The translations under genes and the position numbers were made by a program. A stretch of 64,000 bases of DNA from Ectobius pallidus (Eukaryota > Arthropoda > Insecta > Blattodea > Ectobiidae), in assembly GCA_964059195.1 (NCBI GenBank), contig CAXKWD010000005.1, forward strand, positions 92,455,882 through 92,519,881, in the 5' to 3' direction. The notes under the pieces are model-generated. The model had not been told where the DNA came from. It was given only the letters and a program-made list of their open reading frames with translations, and did no database searches. Every line of letters starts with the position of its first letter. Within the stretch, counting starts at the first letter, position 1. Shown here in pieces: positions 34,393 through 46,700 of the stretch.

Positions 34393-34978
34393 CAGGGCCG
34401 TAGCAAGGTCCTTCTACGCCCTTGGTGAGTTTGACAAATCTGCGCCCTCCAATACTGGGTGTCTGAATAATTTTTTAAAATTTCTGTACAATTGTTTATT
34501 ATTTTAATATAAAAACACTGTTATTATCAGTCATTTTTGCATGTATAGCATGTTACAGTATGTGTGATGCCATTGTTGATCACTTTGTAATCAATCCTGC
34601 CGACAGCAGTGGCACTGAGGACAGTCAGCTGGAAAGGGATTGAGTTGAACCACTTTCATCTCAATAATAACGTGCATTTTAATTTTTATTGTCGTTATAT
34701 CTTTCCATACTGTTCATGATTTATGTTATCATACTCTGTCAATATGAAACGTGTTAGTTAAAGAACGTTGCATGACTGCTTTTTGTTTGTAGACAATCGG
34801 CATGATAATACAGATAGTTCTCGTGCAGTAATTTTTAATAACCTGAAAGATTTCTTCCTTTAACGTGGAATTTTTATTGCTTGATAAATTGCACCAGTCT
34901 AAAAAAGGCGGGATTTTTCATGGTTAATTTTGCGTCCTTGGCGGGGACACATCTCGCCACCGCCTAGCTACAGCCCTG
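34393..34978. mobile_element. hAT-type MITE (586 bp)
   Basis: Begins cagggccgtagcaagg and ends, reversed, cagggctgtagctaggcgg. A perfect 8-bp target duplication CCATTAGG flanks it (34385-34392 and 34979-34986). CAGGG ends with an 8-bp duplication define hAT. No transposase remains. Confidence 0.9.
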
Positions 34979-35424
34979 CCATTAGGGTGACTATTTATTT
35001 ATTCATTTATTAACATTAACTTTAGCATGGAATGACCCTCATATAGCACCTCCATCAACCACAGAAATAATATCATGAACCTGGGAAAGGGAAATATTTG
35101 ATAGGGTGTATAATATTTTAAAACCAAGAGTGAAGACTTGATAAAAGATAAAACATTTTTCTAACAGCATTAGGCCTACCGCTTCCGGGTAAATCTAAAG
35201 CCGCGTTCACACCTGTGCAACGTTGCATGCGCACAAGAGGCTTGCGCCTGGCAGGTGGAGATGCAAGCCGGGGCATGCAACGGTGCAGGGTGAGGCATGC
35301 GTGGAATCTGTGCGCACGGACCTCCTTGCGCCGGTGGACGTAGGCGCAAGTAGCTCCCCACTTGAAACGGGGAGCTACGTGCAACAGTCGTGCGTCTTCC
35401 AAGGCTCTGCTCTGATTTTTCATT

Positions 35425-35664
35425 ATGGCGGAGTGGTCTAATGAAAAGAATATTGAGTTCGTGGAGGATTATCGCTCGTATCCGTGTTTGTGGATGGCTA
35501 GCTCCCCGGACTACAAGGACAGGACCAAAAGGAGCGATTCCTTACAGTTTCTAAGGGACAAATACGCTTTGGGAACAACGAAAGCGGTGCTAAATAAAAT
35601 AAAAAGCCTCCGATCATACTTTCGTAGAGTCCAGCAGAGTAGAGCAGTGGTATTATTTCAATGA
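35425..35664 (+). CDS. MADF-domain protein of PIF/Harbinger element, truncated
   Basis: 79 codons beginning MAEWSNEKNIEFVEDYRSYP and continuing CLWMASSPDYKDRTKRSDSL. The spacing of Y-R..PCLW, the P-DYK..R and the following helix fits the MADF (Myb/SANT-like) DNA-binding fold, the accessory protein that partners Harbinger transposases. It stops after RSYFRRVQQSR; full-length partners are usually two to three times longer, so the C-terminal half is gone. Confidence 0.75.
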   Translation: MAEWSNEKNIEFVEDYRSYPCLWMASSPDYKDRTKRSDSLQFLRDKYALGTTKAVLNKIKSLRSYFRRVQQSRAVVLFQ

Positions 35665-36309
35665 ATAGACCTTTTAGGCTTTTTAAACAAACGAGTTTAG
35701 CCGTCTTCATAAAACATAATAATGGACACTAATATGACACCGAAAATTGTTTATAATTTTGACAGAGTTATTCTAGTTCTCTCCCCCCCCCCCCAAATAA
35801 GCAAGTAACTATTCCTTATATTGACACTCGAAAAATAGCATAAACAATTGAGATATTTACCCTTTTTAATGATACAATTATTCAATGCTCACTCAATTAA
35901 CTTCCTATCTACTAAAATAAGTTGACTGAAATTGTTTCTATATATACATTTCAAAGTATTTCAGACTGCTCAAGTTTCATTTCCTGCGATAGTTACAATA
36001 AACAATAACACGTGTGAATTGATTCAACCGAGGGAAGAACTGAGGTCAATGATAACAACGTTGGTTACATCAGTTAACATAAACACTGACTTAATGGTTT
36101 ATTCCTTTGGTGCCGCCTGCCCATGCAATGAATAGCTGCACTATACAAAGACAAACAACAAAGCGATAAAAACCTACATTATTAATTTCAGTGCGTTGTA
36201 TAAATTTATTTGCATTACATCTTTTCTTAAAATGCACTAATTCACATTTATTTATTTTCTTTTGTATTAATTGGAAAATCTATTTAAAAATAGTGTTTTT
36301 CTGCAAAAG

Positions 36310-36545
36310 TCCTCTTTAGCCCCTAGTCTAGTGGTTGCTGACTACGGACCCGCAAGTCTGGGTTCGAACCCCGGTACCTCCTCAAATTTTTCTGAGGTAG
36401 GGCCAACTGGAACGGGGTGCATTCAGTCTCGTGACACCAACCGAGGAGCTAATTCATAAAGAAGTAGCGGCTTCGGTTCAGTAAGCTATCAACAACTGCA
36501 GTAGGATTCGGCATGCTGACCACATGCCCCAATCCTGCCAGCTAC
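36310..36545 (+). repeat. tRNA-derived SINE, family A copy 2
   Basis: A-box-like tagtctagtggttgctg and B box ggttcgaacccc open the element; the body shares ctcaaatttttctgaggtag and ggaacggggtgcattcagtc with copy 1 at 19390. It is inserted inside the Harbinger element. Confidence 0.75.
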
Positions 36546-36577
36546 CTATTCAAAATGTGACAATTATTACGCTCATA

Positions 36578-36901
36578 TTATTGGTAATTAATAATAAATA
36601 AAATTATATTTGGAAGAAAGCAGTTCGTTCGTTGAAAATGCCACTGTTCGAAATAGTTCCTACTGGTGATCAGAGTTGTTCCTACTGCGTGCATTTTCGA
36701 ACGATATTCTGGAAATGAATGATTGATTGCCATGACCAATTTCACTGCTGTTTGACTTTCATATTTTTGTGAAAGGTCAACTACATTGCCAACTTTGTGA
36801 TTACAATACAATTGAATTTTCTTCTTACGGTTTCGTCTTTGTCGCAAAATAACAACAGCTGCAGCAGCAGCAGCTACGGCACCTAAATCCAAAGCGGACA
36901 T
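36578..36901 (-). pseudogene. possible PIF/Harbinger transposase N-terminus, truncated
   Basis: 107 codons on the minus strand beginning MSALDLGAVAAAAAAVVILR then QRRNRKKK. An Ala-rich start followed by a basic stretch is common at the N-terminus of Harbinger transposases. No DDE residues are present, and the last part reads out of the element's natural frame. Assignment rests mainly on position inside the 35199-37064 element. Confidence 0.5.
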
Positions 36902-37067
36902 TTCATCTGCGCACTTCTAGCAGGTGTGAACAGAAAGAGGTATGCGCCTACAATAATGGAGCCGCAAGAGACTAGGTGCATGCGTGAGCTTGCACCGTTG
37001 CATGCGCAGATGCACTGGAGAGGCACGGCAACTAGGCGCAAGGCGCACAGGTGTGAACGCGGCTTAA

Positions 37068-37691
37068 CATTGATAATAATGATAAATGCTACATGTGGCT
37101 TCACTGCAGTGTATCCCCGTTTATCTATTGCGCAATGAATAGAAAAGGGTATTCCCCCGATAAAATAGATTAACAGCCTTTTATGAGTCACAATCAGTGG
37201 AATCATTTGAAGGAATGCAAGCTTGAATTTCACGGGTCCCAAGGTAAGTACCAACCGATTATAACAACACGAAGTTTTAAATATCACTTATCTAAAATTC
37301 CGATCCGAAGTAAAGACCCAGTATAACTTGTAGGGACACAGTAATCATTGTTGTTGAGGAAATCTTAAGTAACTGGTTTGAAAGGGGGTTCCGAAACCCG
37401 TTTGTTTGGAATACAATGTTGTCATAACTGGTTCGATTGGACTGTATGAAAAATTTCTGGCTCAGTACCTCGTTTTCTAAACTGTAGAGGCAAGGTATTT
37501 TCTTTGCATGTACTGCATACGTTAATCCTTGGTTTTACATGTGTTTTACCTGTTTGTCTTTAATTAACGTGTTCGGACACACGTGAAAAGGGACTGATAC
37601 TCCCTGTCGTTCATTGCATTATTAAATACCCGTTAACATTAATCTCAGTTACTGATTTGTTGCAGAGAGACCGTATTGCAGTAGCAGAACT
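37068..37691 (+). promoter_or_regulatory. probable promoter / 5' UTR region of the TRAFD1-like gene
   Basis: This is all that lies between the Harbinger element and the ATG at 37692. No TATA box stands out. A donor-like AAG|gtaagta at 37243 and acceptor-like ttgcag ending at about 37665 could mark a non-coding first exon. Inference only. Confidence 0.35.
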
Positions 37692-37726
37692 ATGAATGAA
37701 GATGACGTTAAGTTTTGTTCAAATTG
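37692..37726 (+). CDS. TRAFD1: TRAFD1-like exon 1 (start codon)
   Basis: The ATG at 37692 opens MNEDDVKFCSN, then two bases of the second zinc-binding cysteine codon before donor gtaagt. The 82-base intron and matching phase support this start. A non-coding 5' exon ending near 37243 (AAG|gtaagta), spliced to ttgcag before about 37666, is possible but unproven. Confidence 0.85.
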
Positions 37727-40700
37727 GTAAGTAAATTTATTTCAAAAGCTTGTTTTGCCATATGAGATTATTCAGCGTTTGTTTATTAACTTAATTTTGT
37801 GTTTACAGCAAGCGAGAAATTCCTCAGAGTAATTTTGTCATGCACAATGTGCACTGCCAGAGGAAGCTTGCATTATGTACAAAATGTGATGAACCAGTGC
37901 CACGAAGTGAATTAACAACACATAATACTAATTTCCATGCAATTGTTGACTGTCCAGCGTGTGGCCACCAGTGTGAGAAGAGGCATTTATATGATCATCA
38001 GGTTAGTGTTACCATGGGCAGAATAGTTGGTGGATTGACTGTTATAATTTACTAGTTTTCCATGCATTCTTTTTAAAAGCAAACCTGTAAAGCGCTTTAC
38101 GAGTGCTACAGCATCGCTTTACGACTCCTGTAGTCAAGAAAGAATGGCACAATCGATCAGCTGAGAGCTTGCTCAGTGAAACCGGCTCTTTATACGGCCC
38201 TCCAACATGGTTAAGACATGTGCAAATGACAGTTAAGCCGGAATGGAAATAATAATTATTGTACAATATGATGTATAGGTAAAATCAAATGGTACTAACA
38301 GTGCTGCAGAAGGCGTTCGTACTTAGGAATTTGAACAATGATGTTAAAGGCATCAAGGAAATTTTCGATGAGCACCTACTCCGTTATGACAGTTCGTGCA
38401 GCAAAACCATGCAGCAGTCATAAAGCGAGATTTGAAATCACTGCACTGACAGTGAAGTGGAGGTGAAGTGAAGCTGCAGCAAAATGTAAAAAAGAATGCT
38501 TTTGATGCAGCAATGGTAAAGCGCTTTAGCTTCGCTTTAAAAAAGAATGCACTGTTTGACATTCAGGGAAACAGTGACATTTTATATGTAGTTGTGGTTA
38601 AGAAGTTGAAGCAGTAAGTTAGTAATGTGTGCCAAATTTCTGGTTTGGTACAGAAATTTAGGGATAATCCCATTGGCGCGGCCCCATTTTTTAGGACCGA
38701 GATTCTCTTCATAAAACACTTATATCACACGAATTTTGTTATAGACAGAGGAGAGGAGATGTTGTCTTGGCGAATGATTTGGTCCGACCCACCCACCCTA
38801 ATTGATACACTTTCTTTTATATCACTATCTAGCGAAAACTTTCTTGTTCTCCGCAATTTTTCTGTCCTCGTCCTCGTGATTGGACGTTGGAGGTGTGACG
38901 TCATATCGCTAAACAGTCTGACAAACCTACAAAGGTGCAAGCCACTAGCTGCTCATAAGAAATGATGGTTGTGATAGAAACCTCATGCTATTCAGTATAT
39001 TGCTCCTTAACTAACATAAACGTTCCTAACCTAACAAAACAGCAGAGCTTGCCTCATGCTATTCAGTATATTGCTCCTTAACTAACATAAACGTTCCTAA
39101 CCTAACAAAACAGCAGAGCTTGGCTGGTGCACAGCATAAAATTGTCTGCTGTCACTATATACAAGAACAGTTGGTCACACTGCCTCTCTCATAAACAAAA
39201 AACATCACACAGTCCGTGGAAATGTGAATATCGTGTGAATGGGTCCGCGCCAGTGGGATTATGCTAAAATTTAGATTAAACTGCTGATTGGCAATGGGGT
39301 AAAATCCAGTATCAACTACCCATATTTTAACACAAGATTATCTTCATAAAACAGTTAAAAACGGGTACTTGGCAAAATGGAAGAACAGGTCGCCACTTAA
39401 GCTTCGCCCAGGAGCGCCAAGTTTTGAAAAATATTGGGTGGGCTCAAAGATTTTAAAATTTTCATACTTCCACCCCTTATTTCGTTCTTCCCTCTAATTC
39501 ATTGTCCCTTGCTGATTTAAAGAATCTTCCTTAATTCATTCTTCCTATTTGTTCGTTTCACTTTGACTTTTTTATTTTTCTAGTCGCCTATATCTTGTAG
39601 ACCTACTCCACACTCTTGGCTTATATCACAATTTTTTTATTTTGTCAATTAATATCCTTCCTGTCATTTTCCTTAATCACAAGTATCATCTAAATTTTAA
39701 ATCGAACTTTTCCGGGCTCTCCTTATGTATATTTAGAAGAGCAATGTGATTAAGTTTTTTTCCCCCTGAACGTAAAAAATATTCTTATAAGTGTAAAATA
39801 TATTTCGGCAGTATCTTAGGAAATTGCATAGACAGAGTAAGCCGTAAATAAATTAATGAACATAGGAACAATTTTAAACGATCATGAGAGAATTGTAACA
39901 AAAGCCCTTAGCCTAATATGTATGCCAACAATAGTCTGATTTTTCGTTTTAGAGCGTTTCAACAATGAAAAACAATTTTTAGTATTAACAATAAACAGTA
40001 TTGATACACAGAAATTATTGGGTGGGCTTGAGCCCCACGGGCCCATATAAGTTGGCGCCACTGGCTTTGCCCACTGCTATGGTGACAGTGCCAGCGCTGC
40101 AGATCACTGTTATAGTCACCCTTGTACCAAAGTGTATGCACTAATTACTACAATACGAAAATAACCCTTGTACCAAATCATCTCCAGAGCCTCTAAATAG
40201 CATTACTCAGGACCCATAGAAGAAGTAAGAGGATGTATTATGGTATTGTCCAGCAAAGAGTTTTAGATTTGAATGGCAAGTTATGCCACCCACAAGATGA
40301 CATGACCAGTTGATTAATAAAATCAAAAGAAAATGGAAGAACAGGTTGAAAGGACAATGAATAAGCCACTCATGTAGATGTTTCTGTATTGCTCAGTCTT
40401 AACTTTCAGTCTTTTGGGTAAAACCGCGGAGGGGGGCCCACTTTGAAAACCAACTTTCTTTTCATAAAACACCTAATTTCACACGTATTTTGTTATAGAT
40501 AGTTCTCTGGAGAGATGTTTTTCTACAAATAATTTGGTCCGACCCACCTGCCCGAAACATTACACTTTCTTTTATAACACAATCTAGCAAAAATTAGCAT
40601 AAATCCTGCAAAATTTTTATCTCCATATGATGAAGAAACTCGTAATTGGATGTAAGAGGTGTGTCGTCACACCAGCAGAACATATAGAATTCTGGCAAAC

Positions 40701-43700
40701 AGATTCACAAACACAACCAACCTTGCTGGAGATATATGGCACATTTATGAAACTGGGGAATTCAGAATGCCCTACTAAATTAATAATACTGTTCATAACC
40801 TAACAGGTCCTGTCACTAATACTAATATCACCGTTCCTAACCTAACTGCCACTAAACTAGAATTTCGGGAGATTTCAGAATGCCCACTAAATTAATATCA
40901 CCATTCATAACCTAACAGAACCTGTCACTAATACTATTACAGGGTGTCCACTGGTCTGGAAAATCCGGGAATCCGGGAAAAGGCCGGGAATTTCGTATGA
41001 TCGAGAAAATCCGGGAAAAGTCAATGAATTTGTTAAAATACCCGGGAAAATTTGAAAAATTGCAAAGCTGAACTAGAAGAGAAGAAAAGAAAACTACTCT
41101 TAGAGTCCAAAAAAGCTGCAGCTGCTCTAGATGAACAAATTAAGTTACTGATTAAATAAAAAGTGGGATCAAAAAGACTTCTAGACAATAATAGGCCTAT
41201 ATGAAGGTATATTTAAATTATTTTACTGTTCCCTTACTTTTGTATCTGTTATAGCCTAAGTAGTAATTAGCCTATTGTTTGCAATTATTTTTGTTACTAA
41301 AAGTTTTTCTTATTTAAAGTACGGCATGTATAATCCTATAATTTTTCTTACACAGTTATTAGAAAGTGCTTCATATTTTGGTCGGGAATTTCTGAAATGA
41401 TCAATGAAAATCAGGGAATAAGTCGGGAATTTCTTCAGCATTACTTGGTGGACACCCTGTATTATCACCGTTCCTAACCTAACCGCCGCTAAACTAGAAT
41501 TTCGAGAGAATTCAGAATACCCTACTAAATTAATATCACTGTTCATAACCTAACAGAACCTGTCACACTAATATCACCGTTCCTAACCTAACTGCCACAT
41601 GTTGGTCAACCTGCTTCGCCGTCCGTGGAAGCCTGCTCACATCATGAGAAGGGAGGGTCCCCTTACATTGCGACTTTACCGTTTTTTGAAATGATGCTTC
41701 AGATTCAACTGCTTGTGCGACAATAATCATTCTGACTATCAATCTTCCAAATGCAGCTTTACCCCATAACGGTATAGATCACGTATTTCTTCTGTTTATT
41801 TGCATGTTTGCATCTATGTTTGCTTTAAGGATGAGTCCTGAAGTAAACAGAAACAAGTACATAGGATATAATATTGAGTTGGGTCTAGCACATATATTTC
41901 TCTGTAAATACCTGAACAAGTTTCGAAGACCATCATCATTCATAATCATCCGAGTAACACCAACTGCCAGTTGGACGTTTGTGTTGCCCTCTCGGGGAAG
42001 TTTGCTGCTTTTGGCGATGAGACCATCTGATGAAATGTTGTAAGTTCATGAGGTGTTCTTTATGTTTGTGGATGAATATCCTCTCTTAAACCAAAAGTTC
42101 TTTCTGTCCTTTGACACGTTTCATCAATTTTGGATCCTGATTGATGTCATGACCTTCATTCCAAAAGTTACTGCAGATTGGTCTGTATTTCCATGTTTAA
42201 GATGTCTCATATGTTCTTTTGTCCTAACCTCTAATTTCCTCTTGGTTTTCCCCACATACATTTTCTCGCAGTTTGTACAGTTGATTTGGTATATTCCTGA
42301 TTTTTGGCTGTGGTGTCTGTCTTCTAAATTGGTGGAATTTAATAAGTTCTTTACTGAGAATCTGTTTACTGGTGCTGCGGTGATACCATATTTACTGAAA
42401 ACGTTTAGAATTTCTTGTTTGTCCAAGAGTGAAAAGTAATTTTCCTGTATTTCTTATTTTCTTCTATGGGTTATAGTGTGGTTATGTCTGTAGTTAATTT
42501 TTTCTTCCGACACTTTTTCATTTTCTTATCTACCAGTGCTCTATTGAAACCATTTTTTCAGCTATGGATATAATAGTATTATATTCTAGGTCATATTCAG
42601 ATTTACTGAGTAGGACGTTGACTATTCTGAGAGCTAGTGAATTTATTATTGCATGTTTGTGCATTCATGCTATTAGCTTTGATGTAGCAATCTGTGTGTG
42701 TGGGCTTTCTGTATATTCCAAATTCCAATTGATTCTCTTGTTTTATTGTTTTAAGGTCTAGAAATGGTAGATAATTATCTGTTTCTTCGTCTGGTGTGAA
42801 CTGGAGTGAACTATCCTATAAGTTTAATAGTCTCAAAGCATGTTGTGTTAATTTCTTACTGGTTATGGCATAAATGTTGTCTACATATCTGTACCATGTT
42901 CTAAACATTAATGGGAAGCCAATAGTGATGTGGGTTTCCAATTGGCTCATGTAGAGATCTGCTAAGAATGGGGATAGCGGGTTACTTTTGCTGATGGAAT
43001 TTCCCATTAAAAGAGGAATTTGTTTGATCAATACATAGAGAGGTTAGATGGGAGTAAGAAAACTACCATCTAACCTCTCTAACATAAGTCCACTCACACA
43101 CAAACATGCAGTAATAATAATTAAATTGTATTGGAAGTAACACAGTGAAGTTATATAACATAATAATTATATATGAGTTGAAACTTCACTTCACTTCACC
43201 AGAAGTGAAGTCTAGTGTAAAAGTTTCAACTCATATATAATTATTACAGTAATAAATTCACTAGCTCACAGAATAGTAAATGTCCTACTCAGTAAATCTG
43301 AATATGAACTAGAGTATAGTACTATCATATCAATTGCTTAAAACAATGGGTTCAACAGAGCACCGGTAGACAAGAAAATAAGAAATACAGGAAAATTCTT
43401 ACCCTTGGGCAGACAAGAAATTCAAGAAAGTTTTCAGTAAACATGGTATTGCCACAGCACCAGTAAACAGATTCTCATTAAAGAACTTATTAAATCCCAT
43501 CAATTTAGAAGACAGACACCATAACAAAAAATCAGGAATATACCAAATCAAAGTGTACAAACTGTGAGAAAGTGTATGTGGGGAAAATCAAGAGGAAATT
43601 AGAGGTTAGGACAAAAGAACATATGAGACATCTTAAACACAGAAATACAGAAAAATTTGCAGTAACTTTTGTAATGAAGAACATGACATCAATCAGGATC

Positions 43701-46700
43701 CAATTGATTAAATGTGTCGAAGGTCACAAGGAATTTTCGGTTTGGGAGAGGATATTCATCCACAAACATGAAGAACATCTCATGAACTTCCACATTCCAT
43801 CAGATGAAGGCTCATTGCCAAATGTGGCAAAATTCCCCGAGAGAGCAACAAAAACACCCAGCCGGCAGTTGGTGTTATTCTGATGATTATAAATGATGAT
43901 GGTTTTCGAAACTAGTTCAGGTATTTATACAAAAAGTGAAGTATACGTGCTAGACCCAGCTCAATATTATGTCCTGTATAATATTGCTGAACTGTGTTAA
44001 CTTCCAGTATATTCTTAGAGAAACAAGTACACTTTTCTCACTGACATATTACGTCTGCCTCTCTCTGGCATATTAAACATATCTACCTAAGTGGGAGAGA
44101 TGTACTTTTATATGTTTATTTTAGACTTGATTGCAAGACGAATGGACAATAACCCCTCCCTAAAACCACCTAAAATGTTATGAGCTGACTTAATCTGTTT
44201 TCCTGCTGGATCTTATATTCCCAAGATTTTTATTGACAGTATTTTCTTTCTGGGTTACTGTAGTATGTAACTCATCTAGCTTTTGGTTCTAATAGTTGTG
44301 CAGATTTGGTGTTCACTCGTATATTTACAAACTTGCAATTGCTTCATTATTCATTATAATCTCTAGGATGATTCGGTATTTAAAAAAAAATGTGTTACAA
44401 TTTAAATTTAAAAAATTTTATTTGTACATTTTGTTATTAGGGCTATAATCATTCTCCTTCAGAAGTATATAGCAGAGTTTTCATTGTAATATTAATTTTT
44501 TTAACTATCTGTTTAACTGTAAGAGTTCCTTCTTACTTCAAAATACTTCAGAACATTTTCCCTGTCTTCTTTGTAAATTTTGCATTTATTACAATGAGTT
44601 GGTATTCTTCATTCTCAGAACTCATCGTGTGGTCGTCGAGTTATATGTTGTACCTATTGTCACATAGAAACAGAAGCTAATGAGTTGGCAGAACATGAAA
44701 ACTATTGTGGCAGTAGAACAGAAAGATGTGAGGAGTGTGGCGAGTTTGTAATGCTAAAATACCAACAGCTTCACCAAGATTCAAACCATGGATTTCTTAA
44801 ATTGGATGATGGTAAGGAGAATTTTTCCTCATTTTGTGATATCGATTTCATAAAACCATTTTATTCATCGATCGGGTGGGAAAGTTATAGACCTGCTTGA
44901 AAGCCCAGCTGTGGTTTTTGATACCTTGTCTCTTCTTATGTTATGTTACATGTTATTTAATTTTTATTTACATTTTTACATGTTCTTAGATTACATGGAT
45001 ATTAGCTTTACATTTCAATGTTCTACCTTGTCTCTTTTTGTTTACTTTTTTTACTGTTAATTTACATGGTCATTACAGTTCCATCTTAACTTACATGTCT
45101 TGCAATCTCTTCTTATTTGCATTTTTTATGTTGTTAATTTACTTAGTCATTACCTTTAGATCTTAATGTTTATATGTTGCGATTTTTATTTACATTTTTA
45201 CATGTTCTTAATTTAGCCTATATGGGTATTACTGTTCCCTGAATCCCAAAATACTATTTTTGGAAATGTGTGTGTGAACAGCCTAGCTCCAGAGTGGAAA
45301 ATTGTATGAACACAAAATTTTATATTTGTGACAAGTACTTTCTGAGGATGTGACACGAAGATTGGGGATAAGTTCCTCTTATTTTTAAGGGGACTTGACA
45401 TGAAATTTTTTTGTTTTTTGGAGATCTTCTTGAAAATGGTTCTAACGATTTTCTTGAAAATGGTTATAATGATTTTCTTGAAAATGGTTCTAACGATTTT
45501 CTTTAAATTTTGCACATGTGTTACTTATACCAAGAGCTAAAACTTATATTAGAAACTTTTTTTGAAAAAATTAACTGAAGGGTTGTTATAAGCCATATAC
45601 TCTGAATATGCTTTCTTTGCAGTACAACCTCTTGTAACGGAAAATCATAAGAAAACAAAATTTTTTATTTGGGTTAGGTACCTTCTGGGGATGTGACACA
45701 AAGATTGGTGACAACTTTCTCTTCCACACCGTGCCATTTTTCAGCATTATCACCCTGTGAACCGAATGTTTTCTTCCATTTTTGTGATTTAAAAAAAATA
45801 CATTGTAGGCCTACATTACAAAATAATTAATTACTTACCCATGAAGATTGAAACTTCCTCTTTCTAGAAATGATATTCTTTTTTTGTATTCACTCTCATA
45901 TAAATATTTCACAGGCAGATAAATGTGAGGATGTTTTGAGGATTTATTTTTTTAAAGTACTAACTAAAATTACTGAAATAATACCTAATATAGAATGCCG
46001 ACAACTTTTTGGTTGCATATTGTCTAGTAATTAACACATGTGTGATATTCTTTGAAGCACTCTGGCATACACAGTCCAATGTTACTGTACACACTTTGCA
46101 CCATCTTGACTCCCTTCTCACTTTTTGTCCAGTTTCTTTCTTTCCTTTGTCTGCACACATATCGTCTTCATCAGTATATACATCCTGATATGATCCAGAA
46201 GAACCAGAATGAACATTGTGATCAACAGGAGAAAAGCCTAAAAAACAGACTTCATCCGATTCGGACATCTGCCCGAACAATAGCCTAGCTTGTTTGTGGA
46301 TGTTGTGGTAATCACAATAGGCCGATATAAATTCGATAAAAAAGTCTATGTAAGTTAAATTCCTACAAGAATCGACAAAAATGTATGTTGGGAAGTACAT
46401 AAACTAAGCTTCATGTTTATCTGTTCAAAACCTGTATTACACCAAGTATTTTCTCATTGCTGAGCATGGGAACACATGCAATATAAGGGATATGGTCTTG
46501 GTTCACATGGGAATAAAATTAAGAATGTATCGTGTATATGTATGGTATGGAAAGTGTTAAGGGGACTTGACATAAAGAAAATTCCGTTTGTTGCTACTTT
46601 CTCTAATACAGCTCTTATGATTTTGTTTAAATTTTAAACATGGGGTGCTAATACTAAGAGCTAAAACTTTTATTTGAACACTTTTTTGGAAAAATATTAT

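Larger units (their letters stand above)
35199..37064. mobile_element. PIF/Harbinger element, internally deleted
   Basis: Terminal repeats agccgcgttcacacctgtgc and its inverse at the right end are flanked by TAA on both sides (35196-35198 and 37065-37067), the 3-bp duplication typical of PIF/Harbinger. A MADF-domain frame runs inward from the left end and a transposase-like start runs inward from the right end, the two-gene layout of this superfamily. Both are cut short, and a SINE lies between them. It is inserted about 630 bp upstream of the TRAFD1-like start codon. Confidence 0.88.
41855..43979. mobile_element. older head-to-head Penelope-like pair
   Basis: Left copy (43040 down to 41855, minus strand) and right copy (about 43080 to 43979, plus strand) share their outer 3' ends in inverted order (tattgagttgggtctagcac on the left against its inverse near 43945) and both encode GIY-YIG sequence. 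The centre is a strong hairpin gagaggttagatgg / ccatctaacctctc (43041-43080). The left arm keeps RT sequence (GNPLSP-like and YVDN boxes); the right arm starts after the RT. Many frameshifts. A separate family from the 21-24 kb PLE. Confidence 0.85.

Noticed and set aside
35118..35441. Overlapping frames on both strands at the left end of the Harbinger element
   Set aside because: They arise from the GC-rich terminal region and share no similarity with known proteins. Only the MADF frame from 35425 is credible.
36325..36400. tRNA gene
   Set aside because: tRNA-like head followed by a SINE body shared with 19390-19640.
38990..41600. Telomeric (TTAGG)n-type sequence, because of cctaacctaac words
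   Set aside because: Words are sparse, embedded in longer units and not in runs. They belong to dispersed and tandem repeats.
43885..43925. Hammerhead-like motif at the 3' ends of the 42-44 kb PLE pair
   Set aside because: TGATGA and GAAAC occur but stem II cannot be paired convincingly on either arm. Not counted among the seven.
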